The position numbers and the translations under genes are program-made. The notes beneath the pieces were generated by a model. It did not search any database and was not told the origin of the DNA. It saw only the letters and a list, made by a program, of their open reading frames with translations. A DNA stretch of 64,000 nucleotides. It comes from Hyphomicrobiaceae bacterium (GTDB lineage: Bacteria > Pseudomonadota > Alphaproteobacteria > Rhizobiales > Ancalomicrobiaceae). Within the stretch, counting starts at the first letter, position 1, and each line of letters begins with the position of its first letter. The stretch lies in the NCBI GenBank assembly GCA_016793065.1, contig JAEULV010000010.1, forward strand, positions 1-64,000, read 5' to 3'. Shown in pieces: positions 18,166 through 26,627 of the stretch.

Positions 18166-18963
18166 TTACCCGCCTTGCCACTGCGGCGGCCGCTTTTCGA
18201 TGAAGGCCTGGATGCCCTCTTCCGCGTCAGGGATCATCATGTTGTCGACCATCACCCGCGCGGCGAAATCATAGGCCTCCGCCAGCGGCATTTCCGCCTG
18301 GGCATAAAACGCCTGCTTGCCGATCTTCAGCGTCCGTCCCGACTTCGCCGCGATCCGCGTCGCCAGCTCCGTCGTGGCCGCCGTCAGTTCCGCCGCGGCG
18401 ACGACCCGATTGACCAGCCCCATCTCGGCGGCCCGCTCGGCCGCGATCATGTCGCCGGTCAGCAACATCTCCATCGCGTGCTTGCGCCCGAGATTGCGCG
18501 ACAGCGCCACCATCGGCGTCGAACAGAACAGCCCGATATGCACCCCCGGCGTACAGAACCGGGCGTGATCGGCGGCGATCGCCAGATCGCAGGACGCCAC
18601 CAGCTGGCACCCCGCCGCCGTCGCCGTGCCCTGCACCTCGGCGATCACCGGCTTCGGATGCCGGACGATCGTCTGCATCAGCCGCGAGCAGGTGGTCATC
18701 ACCTGATCGAAATAGGCCCGCCCCCGATCGGCGTCCCCCCGCCGCGCCGTCATCTGCTTCAGGTCATGCCCCGAACAGAACACCGGCCCCGCCGCCGCCA
18801 GCACGATCACCCGCACCCGCGGATCGTCCGTCGCCGCGTCGAACGCCGCCTGCAGCCCGGCCAGCATCGCCTCGCCCAGCGCGTTGCGCTTGTCCGGCTG
18901 GTTCATCGTCAAACGCAGCAGGCCGCCTTCACGGGTGGCAAGCACGGCAGGGGTCGCGGTCAT
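18166..18963 (-). CDS. Enoyl-CoA hydratase/isomerase family protein, atypical
   Basis: 265 aa crotonase-fold protein. The oxyanion-hole segments FCSGHDLKQM and GTATAAGCQLVASCDLA are present, as is the long C-terminal helix. Both glutamates used by classical enoyl-CoA hydratase appear to be replaced: the AGGGxEL motif reads AAGCQL, and the PEIxxG motif reads PGVHIG. It resembles the ECHDC3 subgroup, whose activity is not settled. Hydration of enoyl-CoA is therefore doubtful; a lyase, hydrolase or isomerase role is possible. The ATG at 18963 is chosen over one seven codons upstream. Confidence 0.85.
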   Translation of the reverse strand: MTATPAVLATREGGLLRLTMNQPDKRNALGEAMLAGLQAAFDAATDDPRVRVIVLAAAGPVFCSGHDLKQMTARRGDADRGRAYFDQVMTTCSRLMQTIVRHPKPVIAEVQGTATAAGCQLVASCDLAIAADHARFCTPGVHIGLFCSTPMVALSRNLGRKHAMEMLLTGDMIAAERAAEMGLVNRVVAAAELTAATTELATRIAAKSGRTLKIGKQAFYAQAEMPLAEAYDFAARVMVDNMMIPDAEEGIQAFIEKRPPQWQGG

Positions 18964-19101
18964 CAGGGGCTCCGATCGCGGCAAGGGAAAAGGGGAATGT
19001 CCCTGTTTTTATGCCGGGTTGCCCTGCGACAAAAGCGGCTTGCCCGCATAATCAGGCTTCGGGAAACTCGCCTTCATTAACTTGATCGCTCGGGAGGACC
19101 G

Positions 19102-19551
19102 ATGTCCGAATTCAAGCCGCAGATGACCGTCGCCGAAATCGAGGCGTTCCTCGATCGCGAGTTCCCGCAGATCCACGACGGCGGCCGCTGCTTCTTCGTC
19201 GACTCCGTTGCCCCCGGCGAGGCAAGCCTGCGGCTGCGGACCGCCGAGCGCCACCTGCGCCCCGGCGGCACCGTCTCAGGCCCCACCCTGTTCACCCTCG
19301 CCGACCTCGTCGCCTATGTCGCCATCCTCGCCCATATCGGCCCGGTGGCGCTGGCGGTGACCACCAACCTGTCGATCAACTTCCTGCGCAAGCCCGAACC
19401 CGGCGACCTCATCGGCCATTGCCGCATTCTCAAGCTCGGCCGCAGCCTCGTCGTGGTCGAAGTGACGATCCGCGCCGACGGCCACCCGGCCGCCGTCGCC
19501 CACGCCGTCGCCACCTATTCGATTCCGCCCCGCCGCAATGCGGTATCATGA
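19102..19551 (+). CDS. PaaI-family thioesterase (hotdog fold)
   Basis: 149 aa acyl-CoA thioesterase-like protein. The central helix and active-site region PTLFTLADLVAYVAILAHIG and the following strand LAVTTNLSINFLRKPEPGDL match the PaaI/4HBT group, where the Asp of this helix usually activates water. GGGAGGA lies 5 nt before the ATG. It is divergent from the enoyl-CoA hydratase-like gene (138 bp apart), so the two may share acyl-CoA metabolism, but the substrate is unknown. Confidence 0.88.
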   Translation: MSEFKPQMTVAEIEAFLDREFPQIHDGGRCFFVDSVAPGEASLRLRTAERHLRPGGTVSGPTLFTLADLVAYVAILAHIGPVALAVTTNLSINFLRKPEPGDLIGHCRILKLGRSLVVVEVTIRADGHPAAVAHAVATYSIPPRRNAVS

Positions 19552-19580
19552 TACCATTCAAAGCGGACTATAATACCGCA
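19539..19580 (+). promoter_or_regulatory. Palindromes around a TATAAT box
   Basis: A perfect 14-bp palindrome GGTATCATGATACC (19542-19555) overlaps the thioesterase stop codon. A wider inverted repeat TGCGGTAT (19539-19546) / ATACCGCA (19573-19580) encloses it, and a perfect -10 hexamer TATAAT (19569-19574) lies inside the right arm. It looks like an operator-promoter for the rplM-rpsI transcript; no good -35 is placed 17 bp upstream. Confidence 0.4.
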
Positions 19581-19634
19581 CTGAAAAACATCCTGATTTT
19601 CAAATGCCTTAAGTGGGGAAAACCGCCGTACACG

Positions 19635-19663
19635 TTGACACGTTTCGCTCAAGACTGCGACAT
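19635..19663 (+). promoter_or_regulatory. Candidate rplM promoter
   Basis: A consensus -35 TTGACA (19635-19640) is followed after 17 bp by CGACAT (19658-19663), a weak -10. It lies 160 bp before rplM. Confidence 0.35.
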
Positions 19664-19822
19664 TGCCTGTTGACGATCTCCCGTCGCTTCTGTACACACC
19701 GCCTCGATCAGCGGCGGCCTTCGTGGCCGCCGCATCGTTTGTCGTCGGGCTGGTTCGCGGGTTTCCCGTCGATCGGCACGGCGAGAGACAAAGTTCACAC
19801 CGGTCAAAGCACGAGCGCACAC

Positions 19823-20284
19823 ATGAAATGCTATCAGGCTAAGCCGGCGGAGGTCGAGAAGAAGTGGGTCGTGATCGACGCACAGGGGCTCGTTGTCGGA
19901 CGTCTGGCGACCTTGATCGCCATGCGTTTGCGCGGCAAGCACAAGCCGACCTATACGCCGCACGTCGATTGCGGTGACTATGTCATCGTCATCAACGCCG
20001 AGAAGGTTGTCTTCACCGGCGCCAAGTACGAAGACAAGGTCTACTACCGCCACACCGGCTATGCCGGCGGTATCAAGGAAACCAATCCCCGCCGGATTCT
20101 CGAAGGCCGCTTCCCGGAGCGCGTCCTCGAAAAGGCCGTCGAGCGCATGGTTCCGCGTGGTCCGCTCGGTCGCAAGCAGATGACGCATCTGCGCATCTTC
20201 AAGGGCGCCACCCATGATCACGAGGCTCAGCAGCCGGAAGTGCTCGACGTGCGCGCGCTGAACCGCAAGAACGCGAGGGACTGA
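19823..20284 (+). CDS. rplM: 50S ribosomal protein L13
   Basis: 153 aa large-subunit protein. [20 protein letters not shown] at the start is the alphaproteobacterial form, and [27 protein letters not shown] and [12 protein letters not shown] are the classic L13 blocks. The open frame goes back 70 codons, but the family starts at MK, so I use 19823. It is followed by rpsI after 2 bp, the universal L13-S9 operon. Confidence 0.98.
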   Translation: MKCYQAKPAEVEKKWVVIDAQGLVVGRLATLIAMRLRGKHKPTYTPHVDCGDYVIVINAEKVVFTGAKYEDKVYYRHTGYAGGIKETNPRRILEGRFPERVLEKAVERMVPRGPLGRKQMTHLRIFKGATHDHEAQQPEVLDVRALNRKNARD

Positions 20285-20286
20285 CC

Positions 20287-20772
20287 ATGGCCGAGATCCA
20301 ATCGCTCTCCGACCTCGGCACCGCCATGGGCGCGCAGTCGGCTGATGCCGCCGCCGCTCCGGTGCATGTCCAGAAGCTCGACGGCTTCGGCCGCGCCTAC
20401 GCCACCGGCAAGCGCAAGAACGCTGTCGCCCGCGTGTGGCTGCGTCCCGGCTCGGGCAAGATCGTCGTCAACGGTCGGGAATTCGGCGTCTATTTCGCCC
20501 GCCCGGTCCTGCAGATGCTGATCCTGCAGCCGATCCTCGCCGCTGCCCGCGATGGCCAGTATGACGTGATCGCCACCGTCGCCGGCGGCGGCCTGTCCGG
20601 CCAGGCCGGCGCGCTGCGTCACGGCATCTCCAAGGCGCTCACCTATTACGAGCCGGCCCTGCGTGGCGTGCTGAAGCCCTTCGGCTTCCTCACCCGCGAC
20701 CCGCGCGTCGTCGAGCGCAAGAAGTACGGCCGCCGCAAGGCCCGTCGTTCGTTCCAGTTCTCGAAGCGCTGA
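20287..20772 (+). CDS. rpsI: 30S ribosomal protein S9
   Basis: 161 aa. A ~30-residue alphaproteobacterial N-terminal extension precedes the core, which runs from [15 protein letters not shown] through [15 protein letters not shown] to the C-terminal tail [17 protein letters not shown], whose final arginine contacts the P-site tRNA. It is co-transcribed with rplM and followed by a strong terminator. Confidence 0.98.
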   Translation: MAEIQSLSDLGTAMGAQSADAAAAPVHVQKLDGFGRAYATGKRKNAVARVWLRPGSGKIVVNGREFGVYFARPVLQMLILQPILAAARDGQYDVIATVAGGGLSGQAGALRHGISKALTYYEPALRGVLKPFGFLTRDPRVVERKKYGRRKARRSFQFSKR

Positions 20773-20799
20773 TCAGAGCCGCTTCCAGTCCAGAACTCC

Positions 20800-20825
20800 A
20801 AAGGGGGCCTTTCGGCCCCCTTTTT
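20800..20825 (+). terminator. Terminator of rplM-rpsI
   Basis: 10-bp stem AAAGGGGGCC / GGCCCCCTTT with a TTTC loop and a run of five T, 28 bp after the rpsI stop; a classic rho-independent terminator. Confidence 0.92.
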
Positions 20826-20968
20826 CATGCCGCCTCCAGCCGGTCTTTCGCCTTCGCGCTCCGCATTCGCACACCGGCGCGCCGGGCAACTGGCGAGCCG
20901 GCGGCCGATGCTGTATCTCTCGTCCCGTGTCGCGCTTCCCTCACGCGACATCGCCTCGAGGATCAGCC

Positions 20969-21751
20969 ATGACCCGCACAACCGCCATCGTCGATCTCAA
21001 CGCCGACATGGGCGAGGGCTACGGCCCCTGGTCGATGGGTGACGACATCGCGCTGCTCGACGTCGTCACCAGCGCCAATGTCGCCTGCGGCTTCCATGCC
21101 GGCGATCCCTCCACCATGGCCGCCACCTTTGCCGCCGCCCGCGTCCGCGGCGTCGCCATCGGCGCCCATCCCGGCTTCGACGACAAGCCCGGCTTCGGCC
21201 GGCGGCCGATCCCCCACACCACCGCCGAGGTCGAGCGCCTCGTCGCCTACCAGATCGGCGCCGCCCAGGCCGTCGCCGCCCTTGCCGGCCATCGCATCAG
21301 CTATGTCAAGGCCCACGGCGCCCTCAACAACATCGCCCAGACCGACACCGGCATCGCCCGCGCCATCGCCGCCGCCACCCGCGCCGTCGACCGCGACCTG
21401 ATGCTGCTGGTCATGCCCGAGACCGCCGCCGAGCGCACCGCCCGCGACGCCGGCCTGGTCATTGCCCTCGAGGTGTTCGCCGACCGCGCCTATCTCGACG
21501 ACCTGACGCTGGCGCCGCGCAGCATCCCCGGCGCGGTGCTGCACGATGCCGAGGCCATCGCCGCGCGCGTCACCCGGATGGTCACCACCGGCCGCGTCGA
21601 GACCGTGTCCGGCGCCACCCGCGCCGTCGGCATCGACTCCATCTGCCTGCATGGCGACACCCCCGGCGCCGTCGCCTCGGCCCGCGCCGTCCGCGCCGCC
21701 CTTGCCGCCGCCGGCGTCCGCCTCGCGCCCTTCGCCGGCATCCCGGCATGA
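20969..21751 (+). CDS. pxpA: 5-oxoprolinase subunit A (LamB/YcsF)
   Basis: Subunit of the prokaryotic ATP-dependent 5-oxoprolinase that opens pyroglutamate to glutamate. 260 aa; DLNADMGEGYGPW near residues 9-21, ACGFHAGDP and YVKAHGALNN are LamB/YcsF signature blocks carrying the conserved His/Asp residues. The ATG at 20969 follows GAGGATCAGCC. Its stop overlaps the pxpB start (ATGA), so the operon pxpA-pxpB-pxpC is translationally coupled. Confidence 0.95.
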   Translation: MTRTTAIVDLNADMGEGYGPWSMGDDIALLDVVTSANVACGFHAGDPSTMAATFAAARVRGVAIGAHPGFDDKPGFGRRPIPHTTAEVERLVAYQIGAAQAVAALAGHRISYVKAHGALNNIAQTDTGIARAIAAATRAVDRDLMLLVMPETAAERTARDAGLVIALEVFADRAYLDDLTLAPRSIPGAVLHDAEAIAARVTRMVTTGRVETVSGATRAVGIDSICLHGDTPGAVASARAVRAALAAAGVRLAPFAGIPA

Positions 21752-22488
21752 CGCGCCCGCCGCCGCGCCTCCTGGCCGCCGGCGATCGCGGCCTCGTCGT
21801 CGAATTCGCCGACCGGATCGATCCCCGCGCCGAGGCCGAGGTCCGCGCCCTCGATGCCGCCCTGACCCGGGCGGCGCTGCCGGGCATTGACGAACTGGTG
21901 CCGACCTACCGCTCGCTGCTGATCCTGTTCGATCCCGAACGCCTCTCCGCCATCGCGCTCGAGGCAAGCGTCCGCGATCTGCTCGGCCATCCCCACGCCC
22001 CGCCGCCGCCGCGCCGCTGGATCGTCCCGGCCTGCTACGATCCGGCCGTCGCCGAGGACATTGCCGAAGCCGCCGCCCGCCTGGAAATCACCCCCGAGCG
22101 CCTGGCCGCCGCCCATGCCGGCGCCACCTTTCATGTGGCGATGTACGGCTTTGCCCCCGGCTATGCCTATCTCTCCGGCTGCCCGGCCGAGCTGGCGATC
22201 CCCCGCCGCGCCACTCCGCGCGGCATCGTCCCCGCCAACAGCCTGCTGATCGCCGGCGGCCAGGCGCTCGTCGCCCCGGTTCCGATGCCCACCGGCTGGT
22301 ACATGGTCGCCCGCACCCCGGCGCGCACCCTCGATCTTGCCGCCCCGGCGCCGTTCCTGTTCGACGTCGGCGACGAAATCCGCTTCGAGCCCATCGACGC
22401 CGCCGCCTTCGCCGATCTCGACGCCCGCGCCGCAACCGGCGAACCGGTCATCCGCGCCGCCACGACCGCCGGAGGCCCGTCCGCATGA
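21748..22488 (+). CDS. pxpB: 5-oxoprolinase subunit B (KipI-like)
   Basis: 246 aa, KipI/PxpB fold. FHVAMYGFAPGYAYLSGCPA and the run RATPRGIVPANSLLIAGGQ are family signatures, and the C-terminal half is cyclophilin-like. It works with PxpA and PxpC; 5-oxoproline forms spontaneously from glutamine, so this is a damage-repair and recycling enzyme. Four-base overlaps lie on both sides. In Bacillus the related KipI inhibits a sporulation kinase, a role not expected here. Confidence 0.94.
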   Translation: MTRPPPRLLAAGDRGLVVEFADRIDPRAEAEVRALDAALTRAALPGIDELVPTYRSLLILFDPERLSAIALEASVRDLLGHPHAPPPPRRWIVPACYDPAVAEDIAEAAARLEITPERLAAAHAGATFHVAMYGFAPGYAYLSGCPAELAIPRRATPRGIVPANSLLIAGGQALVAPVPMPTGWYMVARTPARTLDLAAPAPFLFDVGDEIRFEPIDAAAFADLDARAATGEPVIRAATTAGGPSA

Positions 22489-23495
22489 CTGGCCACCTCG
22501 TCGTCGTCCAGGCCGGCCCCGGCGTCACCATCCAGGATCGCGGCCGGCGCGGCCTGATGCGCTACGGCGTCACTCCCGCCGGCCCGATGGACGCCGCCGC
22601 CCACGCCCTCGCCAACGGCCTCCTCGGCAATGCCGCCGATGCCGCCGTCGTCGAAGTCTCCCTCGGCGGCCTGACGCTGCGGGCCGAGGCTGCGCCGGTG
22701 CCGCTGGCCTTTGCCGGCGGTGCCTTCGACATCCGCGTCGATGGCCGCATCGTCGGCCCGACCGGGCGACTGCTGCTGCCGCCCGGCGCCCTTCTGTCGA
22801 TCCGTGCCGGCGCGCGCGGCGCCTATGCCTGCCTCGCCGTCGCCGACGGCATCGCCGTCGCCCCCGTGCTCGGCAGCCGCTCCACCCACATCCGCTCCCG
22901 GCTCGGCCCGTTCGGCGGCCGCGGCCTCGTCGCCGGCGATGTGCTGCCGGTCGGCTCGTCCCGCCTGGCCGGCGACGATCGCACCGGCCTGCCCGCCCTC
23001 GACCATGGCGACCGGCCGATCCGCATCATGCCGGGGCCGCAGGCCGACCTGTTCGCCGACGGCGAGCTCGATCGCCTCGATACCCTCGACTTCGACATCG
23101 GCGCCCGATCCGATCGCATGGCGCTGCAGCTGGAAGGCCCGCGCCTGCGCCATCGCGCCGGCCACGACATCGTCTCCGACGGCATCGTCATGGGCGCGAT
23201 CCAGGTCCCCGGCGACGGCCGCCCCTTCGTGCTGATGGCCGACCGCCAGCCGACCGGCGGCTATCCGAAGATCGCCTGCGTCATCAGCGCCGACTTGCCG
23301 GCGCTAGCGCAGAAGCGCCCCGGCGAGACGCTGCGTTTCACCCGGGTCGACGCCGCCGCCGCCGCCCGCGCCCTCGCCGAACGCCGCGACGCGCTCAGGG
23401 CGGCGCTCGCGCAAGCCGCCGCGACCGGCCTCGATCCCGAAGCGCTGTTGTTCGCCAACCTGATCGGCGGCGTCGTCGATGCCCTCGACGATTGA
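22485..23495 (+). CDS. pxpC: 5-oxoprolinase subunit C (biotin-dependent carboxylase-like)
   Basis: 336 aa PxpC/KipA protein. The N-terminal VVQAGPGVTIQDRGRRGLM (residues 5-23) and later GSRSTHIRSRLGPFGGR are diagnostic. Older annotations call it allophanate hydrolase or carboxylase domain protein by similarity to urea amidolyase, but the adjacent pxpA and pxpB fix its role as 5-oxoprolinase. It ends 193 bp before rpsO. Confidence 0.94.
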   Translation: MTGHLVVVQAGPGVTIQDRGRRGLMRYGVTPAGPMDAAAHALANGLLGNAADAAVVEVSLGGLTLRAEAAPVPLAFAGGAFDIRVDGRIVGPTGRLLLPPGALLSIRAGARGAYACLAVADGIAVAPVLGSRSTHIRSRLGPFGGRGLVAGDVLPVGSSRLAGDDRTGLPALDHGDRPIRIMPGPQADLFADGELDRLDTLDFDIGARSDRMALQLEGPRLRHRAGHDIVSDGIVMGAIQVPGDGRPFVLMADRQPTGGYPKIACVISADLPALAQKRPGETLRFTRVDAAAAARALAERRDALRAALAQAAATGLDPEALLFANLIGGVVDALDD

Positions 23496-23574
23496 ATCCG
23501 CCTCCCCCCCGCGAAACCGCCCGCCGGCGGACCCTTTCCAATCCCGCCGATCTGTGCCATAAGCCCGCTCGCAC

Positions 23575-23603
23575 GGGGGAGCCGTTTCGACGGCTTGGCC
23601 CCC
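23575..23603 (+). other. Hairpin in the rpsO leader
   Basis: GGGGG (23575-23579) pairs with CCCCC (23599-23603), and inside it GCCGT / ACGGC closes a TTCG loop. It lies 85 nt before rpsO and has no T-run, so it could be an S15 autoregulatory leader element or a weak stop for pxpABC. Confidence 0.4.
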
Positions 23604-23687
23604 GCGTTGCTGTTGCGCGACCGCGCTGGACGACATCCCGGCCCGGCCCTCGCAACCGCATCTCCCATAACCAGAAAGGAAAACCCG

Positions 23688-23957
23688 ATGTCGATCACCG
23701 CCGAACGCAAGCAGCAGGTTGTCGCCGAATACGCCACCAAGCCGGGCGACACCGGTTCCCCGGAAGTGCAGGTCGCGATCCTGTCGGAGCGCATCGCCAA
23801 CCTGACCGGCCATTTCAAGAGCCACGTCAAGGACAACCACTCCCGCCGGGGTCTGCTCAAGCTCGTTTCCCAGCGCCGCCAGCTGCTCGACTACCTCAAG
23901 GGTAAGGACGAAGCCCGCTACAAGTCGCTGATCGCCCGCCTCGGCCTGCGCCGCTGA
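23688..23957 (+). CDS. rpsO: 30S ribosomal protein S15
   Basis: 89 aa, exact family length. [21 protein letters not shown] and [20 protein letters not shown] are the S15 RNA-binding helices. AGAAAGGA lies before the ATG. It is followed by pnp, as in nearly all proteobacteria. Confidence 0.98.
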   Translation: MSITAERKQQVVAEYATKPGDTGSPEVQVAILSERIANLTGHFKSHVKDNHSRRGLLKLVSQRRQLLDYLKGKDEARYKSLIARLGLRR

Positions 23958-24286
23958 TCGGCCGCACGCCCGAACGGTAACGAACCCTGCCGACGCGCCC
24001 CGGCGCGTCGGCCCTTTGACCGGAATGCCTCCGGGTGGCCGCGTGAATATGGGCCACGGACGCGCATTCCCCGCGGCGGATTTCCGCCAAGACCCGCGCC
24101 GGCATGGGGCCAGCCGGGTGACCCGCAAGAACCAATCGTCCCGGACCGAGCAAACGCCCATGGGCCATGGCAGGATCGCAAGCCGCTTCGCGGACCCTTT
24201 CGAGGGCTCCGGAGCCGCATGCCGTCTTGCTCATGGCTCGTATCCCGCTTGTCCGGGTCCGTCCGTCCGACAAGGAAACGTGACCC
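23958..24286. other. rpsO-pnp intergenic leader
   Basis: 329 bp without a gene. It holds the rpsO terminator-like hairpin (23989-24012) and then a long untranslated stretch before pnp. In E. coli the pnp leader is a double-stranded element cut by RNase III for autoregulation; several short G/C dyads here could serve that role, but I cannot pick one by eye. Confidence 0.45.
23989..24015 (+). terminator. Terminator-like hairpin after rpsO
   Basis: Perfect 10-bp stem GCCGACGCGC / GCGCGTCGGC around CCCG, with a short CCTTT tail; likely a partial terminator that still allows pnp readthrough. Confidence 0.65.
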
Positions 24287-26422
24287 ATGTTCAATATCAA
24301 TAAGGTCGAACTCGACTGGGCCGGCCGCAAGCTGACCCTCGAAACCGGCAAGATCGCCCGCCAGGCCGACGGCGCCGTCCTCGCCCGCTACGGCGACACC
24401 TGCGTGCTCGCCACCGTCGTCTCCGCCAAGGAGCCGAAGCCGGGCCAGGACTTCTTCCCGCTGACGGTCAACTATCAGGAAAAGACCTACGCCGCCGGCA
24501 AGATCCCGGGCGGCTACTTCAAGCGCGAAGGCCGTCCGACCGAGCGCGAGACCCTGATTTCGCGCCTGATCGACCGCCCGATCCGCCCGCTCTTCGTCGA
24601 GGGCTACAAGAACGACACCCAGGTCGTCGTGACCGTGCTGTCCCATGACCTCGAGAACGATCCGGACATCGTCGCCATGGTCGGCGCCTCGGCCGCCCTG
24701 TGCCTGTCCGGCGTGCCGTTCATGGGCCCGATCGGCGCCGCCCGCGTCGGCTACATCAACGACGCCTTCGTCCTCAACCCGACCATCGATCAGGCCAAGG
24801 AGTCGAAGCTCGACCTCGTCGTCGCCGGCACCACCGAAGGCGTGATGATGGTCGAGTCGGAGGCCCAGGAACTCGACGAAGCCACCATGCTCGGCGCCGT
24901 CATGTTCGGCCACACCCACTTCCAGCCGGTGATCAAGGCGATCGTCGCGCTGGCCGAGAAGGCCGCCAAGGAGCCGCGCGACTTCCATCCGAAGGATCTG
25001 TCGGAAGTCGAAGCCGCCGTCCTCGCCGTCTGCGAAGCCGACCTGCGCGCCGCCTACAAGCTGACGCAGAAGCAGGAACGCTACGCCGCTGTCGACGCCG
25101 CCAAGGCCAAGGTCACCGCTGCCTTCGCCGCCTCGGGCGACGAGCCGGCCAAGTACGACGCCGAGACCCTGAAGACCGTCTTCAAGGAAGTCCAGGCCAA
25201 GATCGTTCGCTGGAACATCCTCGACGACAAGGCCCGCATCGACGGCCGCGGCCTCGACCAGGTCCGCCAGATCGTCGCCGAGGCCGGCTTCCTGCCGCGC
25301 ACTCACGGTTCGGCGCTGTTCACCCGTGGCGAGACCCAGGCCGTGGTCGTCGCCACCCTGGGTACCGGCGATGACGAGCAGTACATCGACAGCCTCGAGG
25401 GGACCTACAAGGAAACCTTCCTGCTGCACTACAACTTCCCGCCCTATTCGGTCGGTGAAACCGGCCGCATGGGCTCGCCCGGCCGTCGCGAGATCGGCCA
25501 CGGCAAGCTCGCCTGGCGCGCCGTTCGCCCGATGCTGCCGAAGCACCACGAGTTCCCCTACACCATCCGCGTCGTCTCGGAGATCACCGAGTCGAACGGC
25601 TCCTCGTCGATGGCAACCGTCTGCGGTTCGTCGCTGGCGCTGATGGATGCCGGCGTGCCGCTGAAGCGTCCGGTGGCGGGCATCGCCATGGGCCTGATCA
25701 AGGAGGGCGACCGCTTCGCCGTCCTGTCGGACATCCTTGGTGACGAAGATCACCTCGGCGACATGGACTTCAAGGTCGCCGGCACCGAGAACGGCATCAC
25801 CTCGCTGCAGATGGACCTCAAGATCGACTCGATCAACGAGGAAATCATGCATGTCGCGCTTGGCCAGGCCAAGGGCGGTCGCCTGCACATCCTCGGCGAG
25901 ATGTCGAAGGCCCTGGAAGGCGCCCGCGCCGAACTCGGCGAATTCGCTCCACGCATCGAGGTGATCAAGATCCCGACCGACAAGATCCGTGAAGTGATCG
26001 GTTCGGGCGGCAAGGTCATCCGCGAGATCGTCGAGAAGACCGGCGCCAAGGTCGACATCGAGGATGACGGCACCGTCAAGGTCTCCTCCTCCGACCAGAA
26101 GGCCATCAAGGCCGCCCTCAACTGGATCAAGTCGATTGCCGCCGAGCCGGAAATCGGCGCCATCTACGAAGGCACCGTGGTCAAGATCATGGAATTCGGC
26201 GCGTTCGTGAACTTCTTCGGTTCGCGCGACGGCCTCGTCCATATCTCCCAGCTGTCGACCAAGAAGGTCGCCAAGGTTTCCGACGTCCTGAAGGAAGCCG
26301 ACAAGGTGTGGGTCAAGCTGATGGGCTTCGACGAGCGCGGCAAGGTCCGCCTGTCGATGAAGGTCGTCGATCAGGCGACCGGCCAGGAAATCAAGCGCGA
26401 GGAAGGCGACAAGGCCGAGTGA
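24287..26422 (+). CDS. pnp: Polyribonucleotide nucleotidyltransferase (PNPase)
   Basis: 711 aa phosphorolytic 3'-5' exoribonuclease of the RNA degradosome. Two RNase PH cores are visible (first: [15 protein letters not shown]; second: [14 protein letters not shown], with the conserved [16 protein letters not shown] and [16 protein letters not shown]), then a KH domain ([15 protein letters not shown] near residues 565-579) and a C-terminal S1 domain ([19 protein letters not shown]). The ATG has AAGGAAA upstream. Full length, no anomalies. Confidence 0.98.
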   Translation: MFNINKVELDWAGRKLTLETGKIARQADGAVLARYGDTCVLATVVSAKEPKPGQDFFPLTVNYQEKTYAAGKIPGGYFKREGRPTERETLISRLIDRPIRPLFVEGYKNDTQVVVTVLSHDLENDPDIVAMVGASAALCLSGVPFMGPIGAARVGYINDAFVLNPTIDQAKESKLDLVVAGTTEGVMMVESEAQELDEATMLGAVMFGHTHFQPVIKAIVALAEKAAKEPRDFHPKDLSEVEAAVLAVCEADLRAAYKLTQKQERYAAVDAAKAKVTAAFAASGDEPAKYDAETLKTVFKEVQAKIVRWNILDDKARIDGRGLDQVRQIVAEAGFLPRTHGSALFTRGETQAVVVATLGTGDDEQYIDSLEGTYKETFLLHYNFPPYSVGETGRMGSPGRREIGHGKLAWRAVRPMLPKHHEFPYTIRVVSEITESNGSSSMATVCGSSLALMDAGVPLKRPVAGIAMGLIKEGDRFAVLSDILGDEDHLGDMDFKVAGTENGITSLQMDLKIDSINEEIMHVALGQAKGGRLHILGEMSKALEGARAELGEFAPRIEVIKIPTDKIREVIGSGGKVIREIVEKTGAKVDIEDDGTVKVSSSDQKAIKAALNWIKSIAAEPEIGAIYEGTVVKIMEFGAFVNFFGSRDGLVHISQLSTKKVAKVSDVLKEADKVWVKLMGFDERGKVRLSMKVVDQATGQEIKREEGDKAE

Positions 26423-26436
26423 TCGGCCCGGCCAGG

Positions 26437-26520
26437 CCCGCGCAAGCGAGCCGCACTTGTCTTAGACGTCCCGCGCAAGCGGGCCACATCCGATTTGGAC
26501 GTCCCGTTTGCGCGGGACGT
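26437..26520. repeat. 33-bp tandem repeat with inverted repeat
   Basis: Two adjacent 33-bp units (26437-26469 and 26470-26502) both start CCCGCGCAAGCG and end GACGT, and agree at 25 of 33 positions. A third, shortened unit (26503-26520) begins CCCG and ends GACGT. ACGTCCCGCGCAA (26466-26478) is also the reverse complement of TTGCGCGGGACGT (26508-26520), so the block can form a 13-bp stem. It lies between pnp and its terminator. Confidence 0.7.
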
Positions 26521-26544
26521 ACCTGCCTCAAGCACGAATAAAAC

Positions 26545-26576
26545 AAGCCGGCCGGATCAGACGATCCGGCCGGCTT
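26545..26576. terminator. Bidirectional terminator between pnp and chemoreceptor gene
   Basis: Perfect 14-bp stem AAGCCGGCCGGATC / GATCCGGCCGGCTT with loop AGAC. A T-rich tail exists on both sides (TTTGTCTT on plus, TTGTTTTATT on minus), so it can stop both converging transcripts. Confidence 0.9.
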
Positions 26577-26627
26577 TGTCTTGTCGGTCCGCCGCGCGAT
26601 GACGCCCGCGGCAATCAACGTGCGCGA

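Noticed and set aside
23918-26242. Antisense open frame of 774 codons opposite pnp
   Set aside because: Same cause: codon bias of pnp keeps the opposite strand free of stops. Composition is Gly/Asp/Val-rich noise.
26437-26520. CRISPR array
   Set aside because: Units abut without spacers and only two to three copies exist.
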